This document shows positions 19,050 to 29,919 of a stretch of DNA of 64,000 nucleotides, one piece after another. The stretch lies in NCBI GenBank assembly GCA_002402905.1, contig DHGT01000018.1, positions 16,876-80,875 of the forward strand, in the 5' to 3' direction. The notes beneath the pieces were generated by a model. That model was not told the origin of the DNA, searched no databases, and worked only from the letters and a program-made list of their open reading frames with translations. Numbering within the stretch: the stretch's first letter is position 1; the number at the start of each line of letters is the position of its first letter. Made by a program: the position numbers and the translations under genes. Origin of the DNA: Desulfatitalea sp. UBA4791. GTDB lineage: Bacteria; Desulfobacterota; Desulfobacteria; Desulfobacterales; Desulfosarcinaceae.

Positions 19050-19599
19050 GGATCTCTTTCTCTTTGGCTTTGTAGATGTCGTCTATCTGCTTGATGTGCT
19101 CATCGGTGATTTTCTGGATCTCATCCTGGGCTTTAAAGGCATCGTCCTCGGAAATGTCCCCGTCCTTTTTGAACCCCTTGATCAGCTCATTGGAATCCCG
19201 GCGAATATTGCGAACGGCGACCTTGTATTCTTCGCTGGTTTTATGAATGACCTTGACCAACTCCTTGCGGCGCTGTTCGGTCAGGGGAGGAATGGCGATG
19301 CGGATCAATTTGCCATCATTGGACGGCGTCAAGCCGAGGTCCGATTTGAGGATGGCCTTTTCGATATCCTTGATGGCGGTCGCATCCCACGGCTGGATGG
19401 TGATCAAACGGCTTTCCGGTATGGCCACGGTGGCCATCTGAGGGACCGGCGTGGGGGTACCGTAGTAGTCCACCTTGATGCCGTCCAGTAGAGAAGACGA
19501 TGCCCTGCCGGTGCGGATTCGCTTCAACTCCGATTTCAAGGCGGCGATGCTCTTGGTCATCCGGTCACGGGCTTCCTGATAGGTTTCTTGAATCATCAT
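19039..19599 (-). CDS. frr: ribosome recycling factor
   Basis: A 186-residue RRF, which with EF-G splits post-termination ribosomes. The three-helix-bundle signature is complete: [63 protein letters not shown]. Start ATG at 19599 or 19596 follows AAAGGTGA; GTG at 19605 is less likely. Confidence 0.97.
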
Positions 19600-19617
19600 T
19601 GTCACCTTTCACGGACA

Positions 19618-20334
19618 CTATTTACAAATTTGAGTCCCTACTTGATCTCCACAAATGACCCGATAGATATTCCCCGCTTTTTTAAGATCGAAAACGACCA
19701 GGGGCAGACCGTTGTCCATGGCCAGGGATATGGCGGTCATGTCCATCACCCGGAGCTGTTTTTCGAGCACTTTCATATAGGAGGTGTTCGGGATGAAGGT
19801 CGCATCGGGATGGGTGGCCGGGTCCGCATCGTACAATCCATCGACCTTGGTCGCCTTCAGCAGCACTTCGGCATGAACCTCCTGGGCTCGCAGAACAGCG
19901 GCCGTATCGGTGGTGAAATAGGGATTGCCCGTTCCCGCTGCGAAGATCACCACCCTGCCCTTTTCGAGATGTCGAAGCGCGCGCCTGAGGATATACGGCT
20001 CGGCCACCTCGTGCATGGATATGGCCGTCTGAACCCGGGTCTGAACACCCTTTTTCTCCAGAGCGTCTTGCAATGCCAGGCTGTTGATCACCGTGGCCAG
20101 CATGCCCATATGGTCTGCGGAGGTTCGCTCCATGCCAAAAGAGGATGCCTTCACGCCCCTGAATATATTGCCGCCTCCCACGACAATGGCCAATTGTACG
20201 CCATTGTCGTGGGGTTTTTTTATCTCTTCGGCAACGTAAGCAAGCATATCGGGCGCAATGCCGAAACTCTGATCACCCATCAGGGCTTCGCCGCTCAGTT
20301 TCAGCAGGACGCGCTTATATTTCGGTTGCTTCAA
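19618..20334 (-). CDS. pyrH: uridylate kinase (UMP kinase)
   Basis: A 238-residue bacterial hexameric UMP kinase of the amino-acid-kinase fold: [46 protein letters not shown] and [14 protein letters not shown]. It lies between tsf (1-bp gap) and frr in the conserved bacterial order. Confidence 0.97.
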   Translation of the reverse strand: MKQPKYKRVLLKLSGEALMGDQSFGIAPDMLAYVAEEIKKPHDNGVQLAIVVGGGNIFRGVKASSFGMERTSADHMGMLATVINSLALQDALEKKGVQTRVQTAISMHEVAEPYILRRALRHLEKGRVVIFAAGTGNPYFTTDTAAVLRAQEVHAEVLLKATKVDGLYDADPATHPDATFIPNTSYMKVLEKQLRVMDMTAISLAMDNGLPLVVFDLKKAGNIYRVICGDQVGTQICK

Positions 20335-20335
20335 G

Positions 20336-20935
20336 TTATTCAGCTCCCACCTGAAAACGGGCGAACCGCTTCACGGTGATCTTTTCACCCGTTTTGGCGA
20401 TCACTTCATTGAGATAATCGGTAATGGTTTTATCCGGGTCTTTCACATAGGGCTGGTTGAGCAGGCAGCTGTCCTTGAAAAATTTGTTCAGCTTGCCGTC
20501 GACAATCTTATCGATCATCTTTTCGGGCTTGCCCATCTCCAGAGCCTGGGCCTTGTAGATCTCCTTTTCTCGATTGAGAATCTCTTCGGGCACATCTTCC
20601 GGAACGATGGCGACCGGATTGGTGGCGGCGATATGCATGGCCAGGTTTTTGGCGAATTCCACGAAATCATCCGTCTTGGCCACAAAATCGGTCTCGCAGT
20701 CGACTTCCACCATGACGCCGATTTTACCCCCCAGGTGAATGTATGACTGGATGGTACCTTCACTGGTTGCCCGCCCCGCACGTTTGGCGGCCGTCGCCAG
20801 ACCTTTTTTGCGCAGGAAATCGACGGCCTTTTCCATATCCCCATCACAGGAAGCCAAGGCCTCCTTGCAATCCATTATGCCCGCTCCGGATTTTTCACGG
20901 AGCGCTTTGACCATAGCTGCACTGATGTCTGCCAT
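20336..20935 (-). CDS. tsf: translation elongation factor Ts
   Basis: A 199-residue short-form EF-Ts, the nucleotide-exchange factor for EF-Tu. It has the UBA-like N-terminus ([23 protein letters not shown]), the core [23 protein letters not shown], and one core subdomain. The short form is usual in this phylum. It lies 6 bp after rpsB. Confidence 0.97.
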   Translation of the reverse strand: MADISAAMVKALREKSGAGIMDCKEALASCDGDMEKAVDFLRKKGLATAAKRAGRATSEGTIQSYIHLGGKIGVMVEVDCETDFVAKTDDFVEFAKNLAMHIAATNPVAIVPEDVPEEILNREKEIYKAQALEMGKPEKMIDKIVDGKLNKFFKDSCLLNQPYVKDPDKTITDYLNEVIAKTGEKITVKRFARFQVGAE

Positions 20936-20941
20936 TCTATT

Positions 20942-21832
20942 TTACTCTCCTGTTTGACCGGTTGTGGCTTCTTCGGCGGGTTTTGAATCCGCGGCCTCAT
21001 CTCCGGATTTGCGAATAATTTCAACGATCGGGCCTTGGGAACCGTCGGATATCACTTTTCGCTCGCCCGGCTTCAGATCGACGCCTGCCGCTTCCGTCCC
21101 GGACGTGACATCTTCGGCCTTGTCTGTCTCGGCTTGCTTTTTCTCTTTGAGGCGCTTCTGGCCATCGAGGCACGCATCGGCCATTCGTGAAGAGATCAGG
21201 CGGATGGCGCGAATGGCGTCGTCGTTGCCCGGAATGATAAAATCCACCTCATCCGGATCGCAATTGGTATCGACCACACCGACGATGGGAATATGCAATC
21301 GTCGGGCTTCACGAATGGCGATGGCTTCATTCTTCGGATCGATGACAAACATGGCCCCCGGCAGCTTGCCCATGTTGCGGATACCGCCCAGGGTGCTGTC
21401 CAGTTTGCCTCTTTCCTTGGCCATTTTAAGCCGCTCTTTTTTGGGAAAAAGCTCGATCGTGCCGTCCAACTCGATCTGGTTCAGATAGTTGAGGCGATCG
21501 ATGCTCTTTTTAATCGTCTGGAAATTGGTGAGCATGCCACCCAGCCAGCGGTTATGCACGTAGTACATTTCACAGCGGTTGGCCTCTTCGTAGATCGATT
21601 CCCTGGCCTGCTTTTTGGTGCCGACAAAAAGAACCGATTTCCCCGAGGCCGCCGTATCGACGATGAAATCGTATGCCGTTTTGAACATACGCACCGTTTT
21701 TTGCAGGTCCACGATGTAAATGCCGTTGCGAGCGCCGAAAATGTACGGCTTCATCTTGGGGTTCCAACGCTTGGTCTGGTGACCGAAATGAACACCGGCC
21801 TCCAGCAACTCCTTCATGGTCACATAAGCCAT
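20942..21832 (-). CDS. rpsB: 30S ribosomal protein S2
   Basis: A 296-residue S2. The start [19 protein letters not shown] at 21832 follows AAAGGAG; the open frame to 21919 is not used. Landmarks: [33 protein letters not shown] region, and [19 protein letters not shown]. The C-terminus after about residue 235 is a charged extension ([17 protein letters not shown]) longer than in enterobacteria. First gene of the operon through rseP. Confidence 0.97.
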   Translation of the reverse strand: MAYVTMKELLEAGVHFGHQTKRWNPKMKPYIFGARNGIYIVDLQKTVRMFKTAYDFIVDTAASGKSVLFVGTKKQARESIYEEANRCEMYYVHNRWLGGMLTNFQTIKKSIDRLNYLNQIELDGTIELFPKKERLKMAKERGKLDSTLGGIRNMGKLPGAMFVIDPKNEAIAIREARRLHIPIVGVVDTNCDPDEVDFIIPGNDDAIRAIRLISSRMADACLDGQKRLKEKKQAETDKAEDVTSGTEAAGVDLKPGERKVISDGSQGPIVEIIRKSGDEAADSKPAEEATTGQTGE

Positions 21833-21940
21833 CTCATACTCCTTTACTTGTGGTTGTTCTTGCGTCCATATCATCCCCGGCTCCGACTTTCGTTCGAAAG
21901 CACCGGGAGCCGAGTCCATGAACGTGCGGGTTATAAGTTT

Positions 21941-22075
21941 GATGAACCTGCAAAAAGCCGCAAAAGCGTCATGCCGGCGAACGCCGGCATCCAGAACCGA
22001 TTAAGGATACTGGATCCCGGCTTTCGCCGGGATGACGGGAAAATCGAATTCCCTGCTTTTTACGAGTCTGTCAAG
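21941..22075. repeat. dispersed palindromic repeat, full copy
   Basis: Full copy upstream of rpsB: TTTGATGAACC end, GTAAAAAG-like segment, module A (GTCATGCCGGCGAACGCCGG), AT-rich spacer, module B (GATCCCGGCTTTCGCCGGGA), then CTTTTTACGAGTCTGTCAA. It occupies much of the 354-bp gap between prmC and rpsB, so the rpsB operon promoter lies next to or inside it. Confidence 0.85.
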
Positions 22076-22186
22076 TTCAAGTTACCGACATTGAGTTAAA
22101 ATCGGGGATTTGTAACAAATACCACACCGCTCTGCAATAGTTTTTTAGGCTGAACCGAACCCTCAATAGAGGCCCTGTCACCCTTC

Positions 22187-23080
22187 TCACCTTCTCAACA
22201 GGACCACCCGATCGTGGCCGCCATAGTCCTTGTAAAACGCCACAGACGAATAGTGCCCCAACCGGTCGATACACTTTTCAATGGCCGCTCTCTGGTCACT
22301 CCCCATCTCCAACAGGAGCGCACCTCCGGGTCTGAGATGAAGATGTGCCGTTTCCAGAATGCGCCTGATGGCATCCAGGCCGTCCGGGCCTCCGTCTAAT
22401 GCGGCAACGGGTTCGAATCGCCGGATATCTTCCAAAAGGGTGGCGATATCCGCAGTGGGGATGTAAGGCGGATTGCTGATGATCATGTCAAACAGCGCCC
22501 GGTCAGCGGACAGGGCATCCATCCAATCCCCGGCGAAAAAATGAATGCGATGATCCCCCAGGTTGCGACCGGCATTTTTCTTTGCCAGACAGATGGCAGC
22601 CAACGAGCGATCCAAAGCGAAAAACCGACCGTTCCTGTATTCGTGGGCCAACGCCACGGTGATTGCCCCGGACCCGACCCCCAGCTCGAGTGTGCGGGCC
22701 GAATCGCCAAAGCCTCGGTCCGTCAGTACCGAGACCGCCGTTTCCACCAGGCATTCCGTATCCGGCCTTGGAATCAGGACATCCGGGGTGACCTCGAACG
22801 GCAGGGACCAGAATTCCTTGATGCCGGTGATGTACGCAATCGGTTCGTGGGCGGCCCTGCGCCGGATGAGCCCTTTAAAGATCGACAATTCGTTCCCATC
22901 GAGCGGTTGATCGTGGCGGATGTACAAATCGATGCGCTGACACTTCAGAGCCTTGGCCAACAAGAGTTCGGCGTCGATCCGAGCAGTGTCCAGGTGATGT
23001 CGTTTGAAAAAATCGACGGTCCAGTGGAGGGTTTTTAAAATAGTCCACGGCTCGGTGTCGGAAGGGCTGTCACTGGGCAT
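22187..23080 (-). CDS. prmC: peptide chain release factor N5-glutamine methyltransferase
   Basis: A 297-residue SAM enzyme that methylates the GGQ glutamine of release factors. Motif I is [16 protein letters not shown], the catalytic NPPY is in [15 protein letters not shown], and [11 protein letters not shown] precedes motif I. The start at 23080 overlaps the prfA stop by 11 bp, coupling enzyme to substrate as in most bacteria. Confidence 0.95.
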   Translation of the reverse strand: MPSDSPSDTEPWTILKTLHWTVDFFKRHHLDTARIDAELLLAKALKCQRIDLYIRHDQPLDGNELSIFKGLIRRRAAHEPIAYITGIKEFWSLPFEVTPDVLIPRPDTECLVETAVSVLTDRGFGDSARTLELGVGSGAITVALAHEYRNGRFFALDRSLAAICLAKKNAGRNLGDHRIHFFAGDWMDALSADRALFDMIISNPPYIPTADIATLLEDIRRFEPVAALDGGPDGLDAIRRILETAHLHLRPGGALLLEMGSDQRAAIEKCIDRLGHYSSVAFYKDYGGHDRVVLLRR

Positions 23081-24134
23081 GCTGCAGGGCTTGGCTTTGA
23101 TAATAGGTGACCAGGGCATCGATGATCTCATCCAAGTCGCCTTGAAGGATCATTTCCAGCTTGTAAAGCGTCAACCCAATCCGATGGTCGGTCACGCGCC
23201 CCTGGGGAAAATTATAGGTTCGGATGCGCTCGCTTCGATCGCCGCTGCCGACCTGGCTCTTGCGTTCCTCGTAGCGTTTGGCGTCCTGTTCCTGCGTCAT
23301 TTTGTCCAGCAATCGCGAACGCAGCACCTTCATGGCCTTGGCCTTGTTCTTGTGCTGGGATTTTTCATCCTGGCAGCTGACCACCAGGCCGCTGGGCAGA
23401 TGGGTGATGCGCACCGCCGAATCGGTCGTGTTGACTGATTGACCACCAGGGCCGGACGAGCGAAACACGTCGATTCGCAATTCACTGGGGTCGATATCCA
23501 CCTCGACCTCCTCGGCCTCCGGCAAAACGGCCACGGTGACCGCCGACGTATGAATCCGTCCCTGTGTCTCGGTCGTCGGTACGCGCTGCACACGATGGGT
23601 GCCGCTCTCGTATTTCAGCCGGCTGTAGGCCCCCTTGCCTTTTACCAGGACGATAATCTCTTTCAATCCGCCCACACCGGTGGTGTGGTGGTCGAGAACC
23701 TCCAGTTTCCACCCCAGCGACTCGGCGTATCGACTGTACATCTTGTATAGATCACCGGCGAAAAGACCGGCCTCGTCCCCTCCGGTACCAGCCCGGATTT
23801 CGAGCAACACGTTCTTTTCATCCAACGGATCTTTGGGAATAAGGAGCTTTTTCAGTTCATCCTCGAGCTCCTCTTTGCGCTGTGTCAGGCGATCGACCTC
23901 TTCCCTGGCCAGGTTCTTGATTTCGGGATCGCTGTCCTTCAAGAGCTCCAGGCTCTCGTCCAACTCCTGATCCACCTGCTGATAGGTCCGAAAGGCCGCG
24001 ACGATATCGGAAATTTCCGAATGCTCGCGAGCGTACCGTTGATATGCGGCACGATCCTGCAGCACAGCCGGATCACTCAGCATCGCTTCCAACTGAAGAA
24101 AACGGTCTTCGACACCTTTTAATTTGTTATACAT
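23070..24134 (-). CDS. prfA: peptide chain release factor 1
   Basis: A 354-residue RF1 that reads UAA/UAG. The PxT stop-codon motif is PTT in [15 protein letters not shown], and the catalytic GGQ is in [17 protein letters not shown]. The residue after GGQ is Ser where many RF1s have His. It is followed by prmC, and probably belongs to a rho-rpmE-prfA-prmC transcription unit. Confidence 0.96.
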   Translation of the reverse strand: MYNKLKGVEDRFLQLEAMLSDPAVLQDRAAYQRYAREHSEISDIVAAFRTYQQVDQELDESLELLKDSDPEIKNLAREEVDRLTQRKEELEDELKKLLIPKDPLDEKNVLLEIRAGTGGDEAGLFAGDLYKMYSRYAESLGWKLEVLDHHTTGVGGLKEIIVLVKGKGAYSRLKYESGTHRVQRVPTTETQGRIHTSAVTVAVLPEAEEVEVDIDPSELRIDVFRSSGPGGQSVNTTDSAVRITHLPSGLVVSCQDEKSQHKNKAKAMKVLRSRLLDKMTQEQDAKRYEERKSQVGSGDRSERIRTYNFPQGRVTDHRIGLTLYKLEMILQGDLDEIIDALVTYYQSQALQHAQ

Positions 24135-24234
24135 ATCGTCCTGACAACAGCTATCATTCTATTTGTTCAGTCCCTGTCGGCACGAAATCGGTGACCCACA
24201 TTCACAAGAACTTAACACGTTAAAATTGAAAAAT

Positions 24235-24380
24235 TTCGTGAAAACTCCCGAATCAGGTTTTACCGTCTTCCCGGCGAAAGCCGGGATCCAGTATTTTCAA
24301 TCGGTTCTGGATGCCGGATCAAAGTCTGCCCCAAACCACGATCCAGGGTCCGACATGCCGCCTCTGCGTCTTTTTGCAGG
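24235..24380. repeat. dispersed palindromic repeat, inverted copy with long-loop module
   Basis: Copy between prfA and rpmE. The long variant of module A is present (CCGGATCAAAGTCTGCCCC, ACCACGATCCAGGGTCCGAC), a hairpin with a second nested hairpin. It sits inside the 353-bp gap; no gene is seen in the rest. Confidence 0.8.
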
Positions 24381-24487
24381 ACGATCGACTTTAGCCTGCC
24401 AACGGAAGACGCCAAAACGCATCAAGCTGCCACCACGAGGGTCGACAGCTTGAAAACGATACTCTGGACGCACCAGAATGAAGGGCG

Positions 24488-24700
24488 CTATTGCTCTTTC
24501 TGGAATTTCGCGTATTTTTTGCGAAACCGCTCGATACGGCCGGCCGTATCCACCAGTTTCTGCTTCCCAGTGAAAAAAGGGTGGCAATGGGAACAAATTT
24601 CAACCGATATCTCTTTTTTGGTGGAGCCGACGGTAAAGATGTTCCCGCAAGCGCACTTGATGGTCGCTTCTGCGTATTCTGGATGAATATCGGATTTCAT
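24488..24700 (-). CDS. rpmE: 50S ribosomal protein L31 (zinc-binding form)
   Basis: A 70-residue L31. It starts [20 protein letters not shown] and has Cys16, Cys18, Cys36 and Cys39, so it is the C+ zinc-containing type. The last gene-sized frame before rho; 25 bp separate it from the rho stop, consistent with co-transcription. Confidence 0.97.
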   Translation of the reverse strand: MKSDIHPEYAEATIKCACGNIFTVGSTKKEISVEICSHCHPFFTGKQKLVDTAGRIERFRKKYAKFQKEQ

Positions 24701-24725
24701 AATAATTACAACCCCCTACAATCAA

Positions 24726-25973
24726 TTAGGCATTCATTGAATCTAAAAACTCTTTATTATCTCTGGTTCCTTGCATTTTATCAAGAACAAATTCCAATGC
24801 ATCGGCAGGATTGAGCGAAGCCAGCAATTTTCTCAAGATCCAGACTCGATTGAGGGTTTGCTCATCGAGCAACAACTCCTCCTTCCGGGTACCCGACTTT
24901 TTGATGTCGATGGCCGGGAAGATACGTTTGTCCGCAAGCCGTCTATCCAGCTGAATTTCCATGTTGCCCGTACCCTTGAACTCTTCGAATATGACCTCAT
25001 CCATGCGGCTGCCGGTATCGATCAGCGCCGTGGCAATGATGGTCAGACTGCCGCCGTCTTCGATGTTTCGGGCTGCCCCGAAGAACCGTTTGGGCCGTTG
25101 CAGTGCATTGGAATCGACACCACCGGATAAAATCTTTCCCGAAGGCGGCATGACCGAGTTGTAGGCCCGCGCCAGACGGGTAATACTGTCGAGCAGGATA
25201 ACGACGTTCTTTTTATGCTCGACCAGGCGCTTGGCTTTTTCGATCACCATCTCGGCCACCTGTACATGCCGCTCGGCCGGTTCGTCGAACGTCGAGCTGA
25301 TCACTTCCCCCTTGACCGAACGCTGCATATCCGTCACCTCTTCGGGACGTTCGTCGATGAGCAGCACAAACAAGGTAATGTCCTTGTGATTTTTGGTGAT
25401 ACTGTTGGCGATGCATTGCAGCAGCATGGTTTTACCGGATCGCGGGGGTGAAACGATCAACCCTCTTTGTCCAAAGCCCACCGGCGTCAATAAATCCATG
25501 ATGCGGGCTGAATAATTTTCCGGATCGGTTTCGAGATTGATTTTTTGATCTGGATAGAGTGGGGTCAGGTTGTCGAAAAGGATCTTGTCCCGTGCACTCT
25601 CGGGATCCTCGTAATTGATGGCCTCGACCTTGAGCAACGCAAAGTAGCGTTCCGACTCTTTCGGTTGTCGGATTTGACCGGAAACCGTGTCGCCGGTGCG
25701 GATGTTGAATCTTCTGATTTGTGAGGGCGAAACATAAATATCATCCGGTCCGGGCAGATAGTTGTAACTCGGTGCGCGCAAGAATCCAAACCCGTCGGGC
25801 AGAATTTCGAGGGTGCCTTCACCGTAAATCAGGCCGTTTTTTTCGATCTGGGCCTGAAGTAAAGAGAAGATCAACTCCTGTTTCCGCATCCCTGCGTACC
25901 CCTCGATCTTCAGCTTTTTGGCCATTTGGGTCAATTCATTGATTTTCATGCCTTTTAATTCGGAAACATTCAT
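24726..25973 (-). CDS. rho: transcription termination factor Rho
   Basis: A 415-residue hexameric RNA-dependent ATPase. N-terminal Rho-N helices ([18 protein letters not shown]), the CSD RNA-binding fold ([21 protein letters not shown]), Walker A in [12 protein letters not shown], Walker B in [17 protein letters not shown] and the Q/R loops are present. The start [10 protein letters not shown] (25973) is favoured over the ATG nine bases upstream by homology. Confidence 0.97.
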   Translation of the reverse strand: MNVSELKGMKINELTQMAKKLKIEGYAGMRKQELIFSLLQAQIEKNGLIYGEGTLEILPDGFGFLRAPSYNYLPGPDDIYVSPSQIRRFNIRTGDTVSGQIRQPKESERYFALLKVEAINYEDPESARDKILFDNLTPLYPDQKINLETDPENYSARIMDLLTPVGFGQRGLIVSPPRSGKTMLLQCIANSITKNHKDITLFVLLIDERPEEVTDMQRSVKGEVISSTFDEPAERHVQVAEMVIEKAKRLVEHKKNVVILLDSITRLARAYNSVMPPSGKILSGGVDSNALQRPKRFFGAARNIEDGGSLTIIATALIDTGSRMDEVIFEEFKGTGNMEIQLDRRLADKRIFPAIDIKKSGTRKEELLLDEQTLNRVWILRKLLASLNPADALEFVLDKMQGTRDNKEFLDSMNA

Positions 25974-26449
25974 TGAACGCACTCCATTACAAAATCGTTT
26001 CTATTCCCCTTGGGACCCGTCCCGAGGGCTCTTTTATAGCGTGATGGTTTACGGCATTGCAGGCCGAATCAGACAACTACGCCGAACGCTCAAAACCCGT
26101 GTCAAACCGCTCGAATAATCCTGTTAATCCGTCTACTTGGGTGTTTCGCCCCTCTTGGTGATGGTGGAACAGTTGATCGCTATGGAGGAATATGAAGTTA
26201 CTTTGTCTTCGGAGAAAATTGCTTCCAAATTCTCTCCAACAGGGCGGGCTCCAACATACTGTCAAGCTGATTATATCAAGGCATTTCAGCTGTCAAGCAT
26301 TTTTGGCAGGCCTGAAACGCTTGAATTATCAGACCTTCGTCACAAGATCCAGGCGTCTCCTTACATCAACGTGCCTTCTGATCAAAACGCCCACAACACT
26401 CGCGGTGTCATGGGCGTTCGTGAATTGCCGTTTCAAAAAACAGATCGTT
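25974..26449. other. intergenic region between adk and rho
   Basis: 476 bp without a credible gene; frames here do not resemble any protein known to me. It must carry the rho leader/promoter. Rho is often autoregulated by a long leader, but no defined attenuator could be made out. Confidence 0.5.
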
Positions 26450-27121
<672 letters not shown>

Positions 27122-27250
27122 TTATAGTTTGACGTATTATGGGGCCTCGATCGTGAGCCAGATCGGGTTCAGAATCTCGTAAAGGTGGTGAATATTACCG
27201 AAACATAGTACGGTGTCAACCCATTAATAAAAATGAAATCCATTAAGTGA

Positions 27251-27445
27251 GATGAACCCTCAAAAAGGCGCAGAAGCGTCATGCCGGACCCCGGATCGTG
27301 GTCCGGGGCCGACTTTGATCCGGCATACAGAACATATTGAAAATACAGGGCCGCGGATTTCACCCGGATGACTGGAAAGATGGATTTCGGACTTCTATGG
27401 GATGAGCATAACGCAGATATCGGGCTTTTTACGGTGACGTCAAAT
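27251..27445. repeat. dispersed palindromic repeat, full copy with long-loop module
   Basis: Begins GATGAACCC and CAAAAAGGCGCAGAAGCGTC, includes the long nested module (GGACCCCGGATCGTGGTCCG), a degraded module B, and ends CTTTTTACGGTGACGTCAAA. It lies in the 450-bp gap upstream of rpsU. Confidence 0.85.
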
Positions 27446-27450
27446 TAAAG

Positions 27451-27478
27451 TTGCAATCCTTTTTGAAAATGTATATAT
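27451..27478 (+). promoter_or_regulatory. possible sigma-70-type promoter for rpsU
   Basis: TTGCAA at 27451-27456 and TATATA at 27472-27477 with 15-16 bp between, about 90 bp before rpsU and just downstream of a repeat copy. Spacing is slightly short, so this is tentative. Confidence 0.35.
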
Positions 27479-27563
27479 GGTCGGTTTCATTTACCTGCTG
27501 CACCAATACTAACCATCCTTATATATAGCCAATTGCGCGGATGGAACGAAGGGGGCGAGATTT

Positions 27564-27770
27564 TTGAAGGAAATTACCGTACGGGTGCAAGATAACGACC
27601 TTGAAAAAGCCATGCGGATTTTAAAGAAAAAAATTCAGAACGACGGCCTTTTCAAGCGCTTGAAACTGAAGAAAAGTTATGAAAAACCAAGCGAGTACCG
27701 CCGTCGTAAAGAGCGCGAGGCGCTCAGGCGTCAGCGTATTGCCGCGGCACGCAGAAAACGCTTTCAGTAA
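27564..27770 (+). CDS. rpsU: 30S ribosomal protein S21
   Basis: A 68-residue basic protein: KEITVRVQDNDLEKAMRILK, then SEYRRRKEREALRRQRIAAA. The start is TTG at 27564 with AAGGGGG at 27549-27555; no ATG fits. A clear terminator follows, so it forms a single-gene unit. Confidence 0.95.
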   Translation: MKEITVRVQDNDLEKAMRILKKKIQNDGLFKRLKLKKSYEKPSEYRRRKEREALRRQRIAAARRKRFQ

Positions 27771-27793
27771 AAAAACCGCAAGACTGAGGATTC

Positions 27794-27828
27794 AACCCGG
27801 CTGTCACGCGTGATGACGCCGGGTTTTT
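27794..27828 (+). terminator. intrinsic terminator after rpsU
   Basis: AACCCGGC and GCCGGGTT form the stem, followed by a T run (TTTTTC), 24 bp after the rpsU stop. Confidence 0.85.
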
Positions 27829-27886
27829 CTATTACCACCCATCGACATGCCCCATCTTCAAATCATAAGGAGTACGGGAGATCATC

Positions 27887-29206
27887 GTGGAAGATACCGC
27901 CTATCATAGCTGCTTGGAATCCATGTATCGGCTGCACCGGTTCGGCATCAAACTGGGCCTCGATACGATCCGCGCCATGCTCTCCGCCCTGGACAATCCT
28001 CAAACCCATTTCAAAAGCATCCACATTGCCGGCACAAACGGCAAAGGATCCGTCGCCGCCATGCTTTCAGCCATACTGAACGCAGCGGGCTATAAGGTCG
28101 GCCGCTATACCTCGCCGCACCTCGAACGATTCAACGAACGGATCTGCATCGACGACCGCCCCATTGCCGACGACGAGGTGATCGCCGGTTGCCAACGGGT
28201 CATGGCCATCGATGGGTTGCCGCGGCAACCCACCTTTTTCGAATTTACCACAGCCATGGCCTTCGATGCCTTTGCCCGCCACCAGGTCCAGTGGGCCGTC
28301 ATTGAAACCGGCATGGGCGGACGCCTGGATGCCACCAATATTGTCCAACCCCGACTGGCCGTCATCACCAACATATCTTTGGAACACAAACAGTATCTGG
28401 GCAAAACCCTCCCCCTGATCGCATACGAAAAAGCCGGCATCATCAAACCCGGCATCGCCGTGGTGAGCGGCGTGCGCCAGAAAAGCGCCCGGCAGGTCAT
28501 CGAACAGCAGGCATCGGCCCAGCATGCCGAGCTCTCTTTGTGGGGGCGCGATTTCAGAACGCGACGCAGGCCGGATGCCGGATTCAACTATATCGGACTG
28601 GACCACCGATGGTCCGATATCCAACTGAAATTGACCGGAGAACACCAGGTCGAAAACGCGGCCCTGGTACTTGCCGGCTGCGAATTGCTGGTCAAAGGCA
28701 ACCATGCGCAGATCACCGAAAGCGCCATCCGCAGTGGCCTGAGCAATGCCTCCTGGCCGGGACGCCTCGAAATCGCACGCGAAGCACCCTATTTGATCCT
28801 GGACGGTGCCCACAACCTCATGTCCGCGCGGGTGCTCGGCCGATATCTGACCCGGCATCTCGCCGACCGCCACATCACCCTGGTCGTCGGCATACTCGAT
28901 GACAAACCCTACCATTCCATTCTCAAGGATCTCATCACACCGTGCGAACGCGTGATCGTGACCCAACCCAAAATCGACAGGGCCATTCCCGTCGAGCGCC
29001 TGGCAACCATCGCAAAGGCATTCAACCCCAATGTCACCGTTAAAAAAGACGTCGCGGAGGCGGTCCGCTTCGCCCTGGACACAACCGACCCACAGGATGC
29101 GATCTGCGTGGCGGGCTCGCTCTATGTCGTCGGGGAGGCCAAGACCGCATTGTCCAGGTTGAGCGGTGTTCAGGCAAAATCGCCGGCAGCGCAACCGACG
29201 CCTTGA
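27887..29206 (+). CDS. folC: bifunctional folylpolyglutamate synthase / dihydrofolate synthase
   Basis: A 439-residue Mur-ligase-family enzyme adding glutamate to dihydropteroate/folates. P-loop IAGTNGKGSVAAML near residue 48, TSPHLERFNERICI, the ETGMGGRLDATNIV segment, and the C-terminal ligase domain (LILDGAHNLMSARVL). GTG start with an AAGGAG site about 10 bp upstream. Confidence 0.95.
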   Translation: MEDTAYHSCLESMYRLHRFGIKLGLDTIRAMLSALDNPQTHFKSIHIAGTNGKGSVAAMLSAILNAAGYKVGRYTSPHLERFNERICIDDRPIADDEVIAGCQRVMAIDGLPRQPTFFEFTTAMAFDAFARHQVQWAVIETGMGGRLDATNIVQPRLAVITNISLEHKQYLGKTLPLIAYEKAGIIKPGIAVVSGVRQKSARQVIEQQASAQHAELSLWGRDFRTRRRPDAGFNYIGLDHRWSDIQLKLTGEHQVENAALVLAGCELLVKGNHAQITESAIRSGLSNASWPGRLEIAREAPYLILDGAHNLMSARVLGRYLTRHLADRHITLVVGILDDKPYHSILKDLITPCERVIVTQPKIDRAIPVERLATIAKAFNPNVTVKKDVAEAVRFALDTTDPQDAICVAGSLYVVGEAKTALSRLSGVQAKSPAAQPTP

Positions 29207-29245
29207 CTTAACCGGACAGATCCATTATTCTCCGCGATCGATAAA

Positions 29246-29321
29246 GCGCCCGTAGCTCAGTGGATAGAGCACCAGCCTCCGGAGCTGGGAGTCGTTGGTT
29301 CGATCCCAACCGGGCGTACCA
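29246..29321 (+). tRNA. tRNA-Arg (anticodon CCG)
   Basis: A 76-nt cloverleaf: acceptor GCGCCCG pairs with CGGGCGT (G1-U72 wobble), D arm GCTCAGTGGATAGAGC, anticodon loop CTCCGGA giving anticodon CCG, T arm GTTCGATCCCAAC region, A73 discriminator and encoded CCA. It reads CGG codons. A terminator follows at once. Confidence 0.96.
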
Positions 29322-29331
29322 CCAATAAAAA

Positions 29332-29370
29332 CAAGGGCTTGGATGGTTTTTCCAGGCCCTTGCATTTTTC
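29332..29370 (+). terminator. intrinsic terminator after tRNA-Arg
   Basis: CAAGGGCTTGGA pairs with TCCAGGCCCTTG (one G-U) around a T-rich loop, followed by CATTTTTC, 11 bp after the tRNA. Confidence 0.8.
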
Positions 29371-29533
29371 CCCATTTTTAATTTTCCAACCCTATGCCCA
29401 ACCATCGACCCAATAGAATCCCGCCCTCGACCTTGAAAAGCTTCACTGCCCAAGCCGCCTGACAACAATTGTCAAATTACCGCCGATTTTTGTCAGTCAG
29501 CGTCTCAAATGGCCTGCAATTCAATCTCGATGG

Positions 29534-29757
29534 ATTCATGAAAAGTACGGAATTCGTTTTTACCGTTATCCCTGCGAAAGCCTGATTGCGCAACCCCGTC
29601 ATCCCGGCGAAAGCCGGACTCCGCAAGCCGCGTCATCCCGGCGAAAGCCGGGATCCAGTATTTTCAATAGGTTCTGGATGCCGGATCAAAGCCTGCCCCG
29701 GACCACGATCCGGAATCCGGCATGCCGCCTCTGCGGCTTTTTACGGTACCGTCAACC
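29534..29757. repeat. dispersed palindromic repeat, compound copy
   Basis: Contains three partial-to-full module B units in tandem (CCGTTATCCCTGCGAAAGCC, CGTCATCCCGGCGAAAGCCG twice), the AT-rich spacer, the long-loop module A (GGACCACGATCCGGAATCCG) and the terminal CTTTTTACGGTACCGTCAA. The rest of the 545-bp gap before the glycosidase-like gene shows nothing. Confidence 0.85.
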
Positions 29758-29919
29758 TTATGTTATTGTTTTTTTGCACTTTGTTTATTGGCATGGAAGA
29801 TGCTGGGAATAGCTCAGAAGGCCCGGAGGAGAGATAAGAGACTTTATCGGTTCGGGGCTGACATTTGATCTGCTTGGCTCAGCTGGATCGACCGATAGCC
29901 ATAACGGGAGTTAATCGAT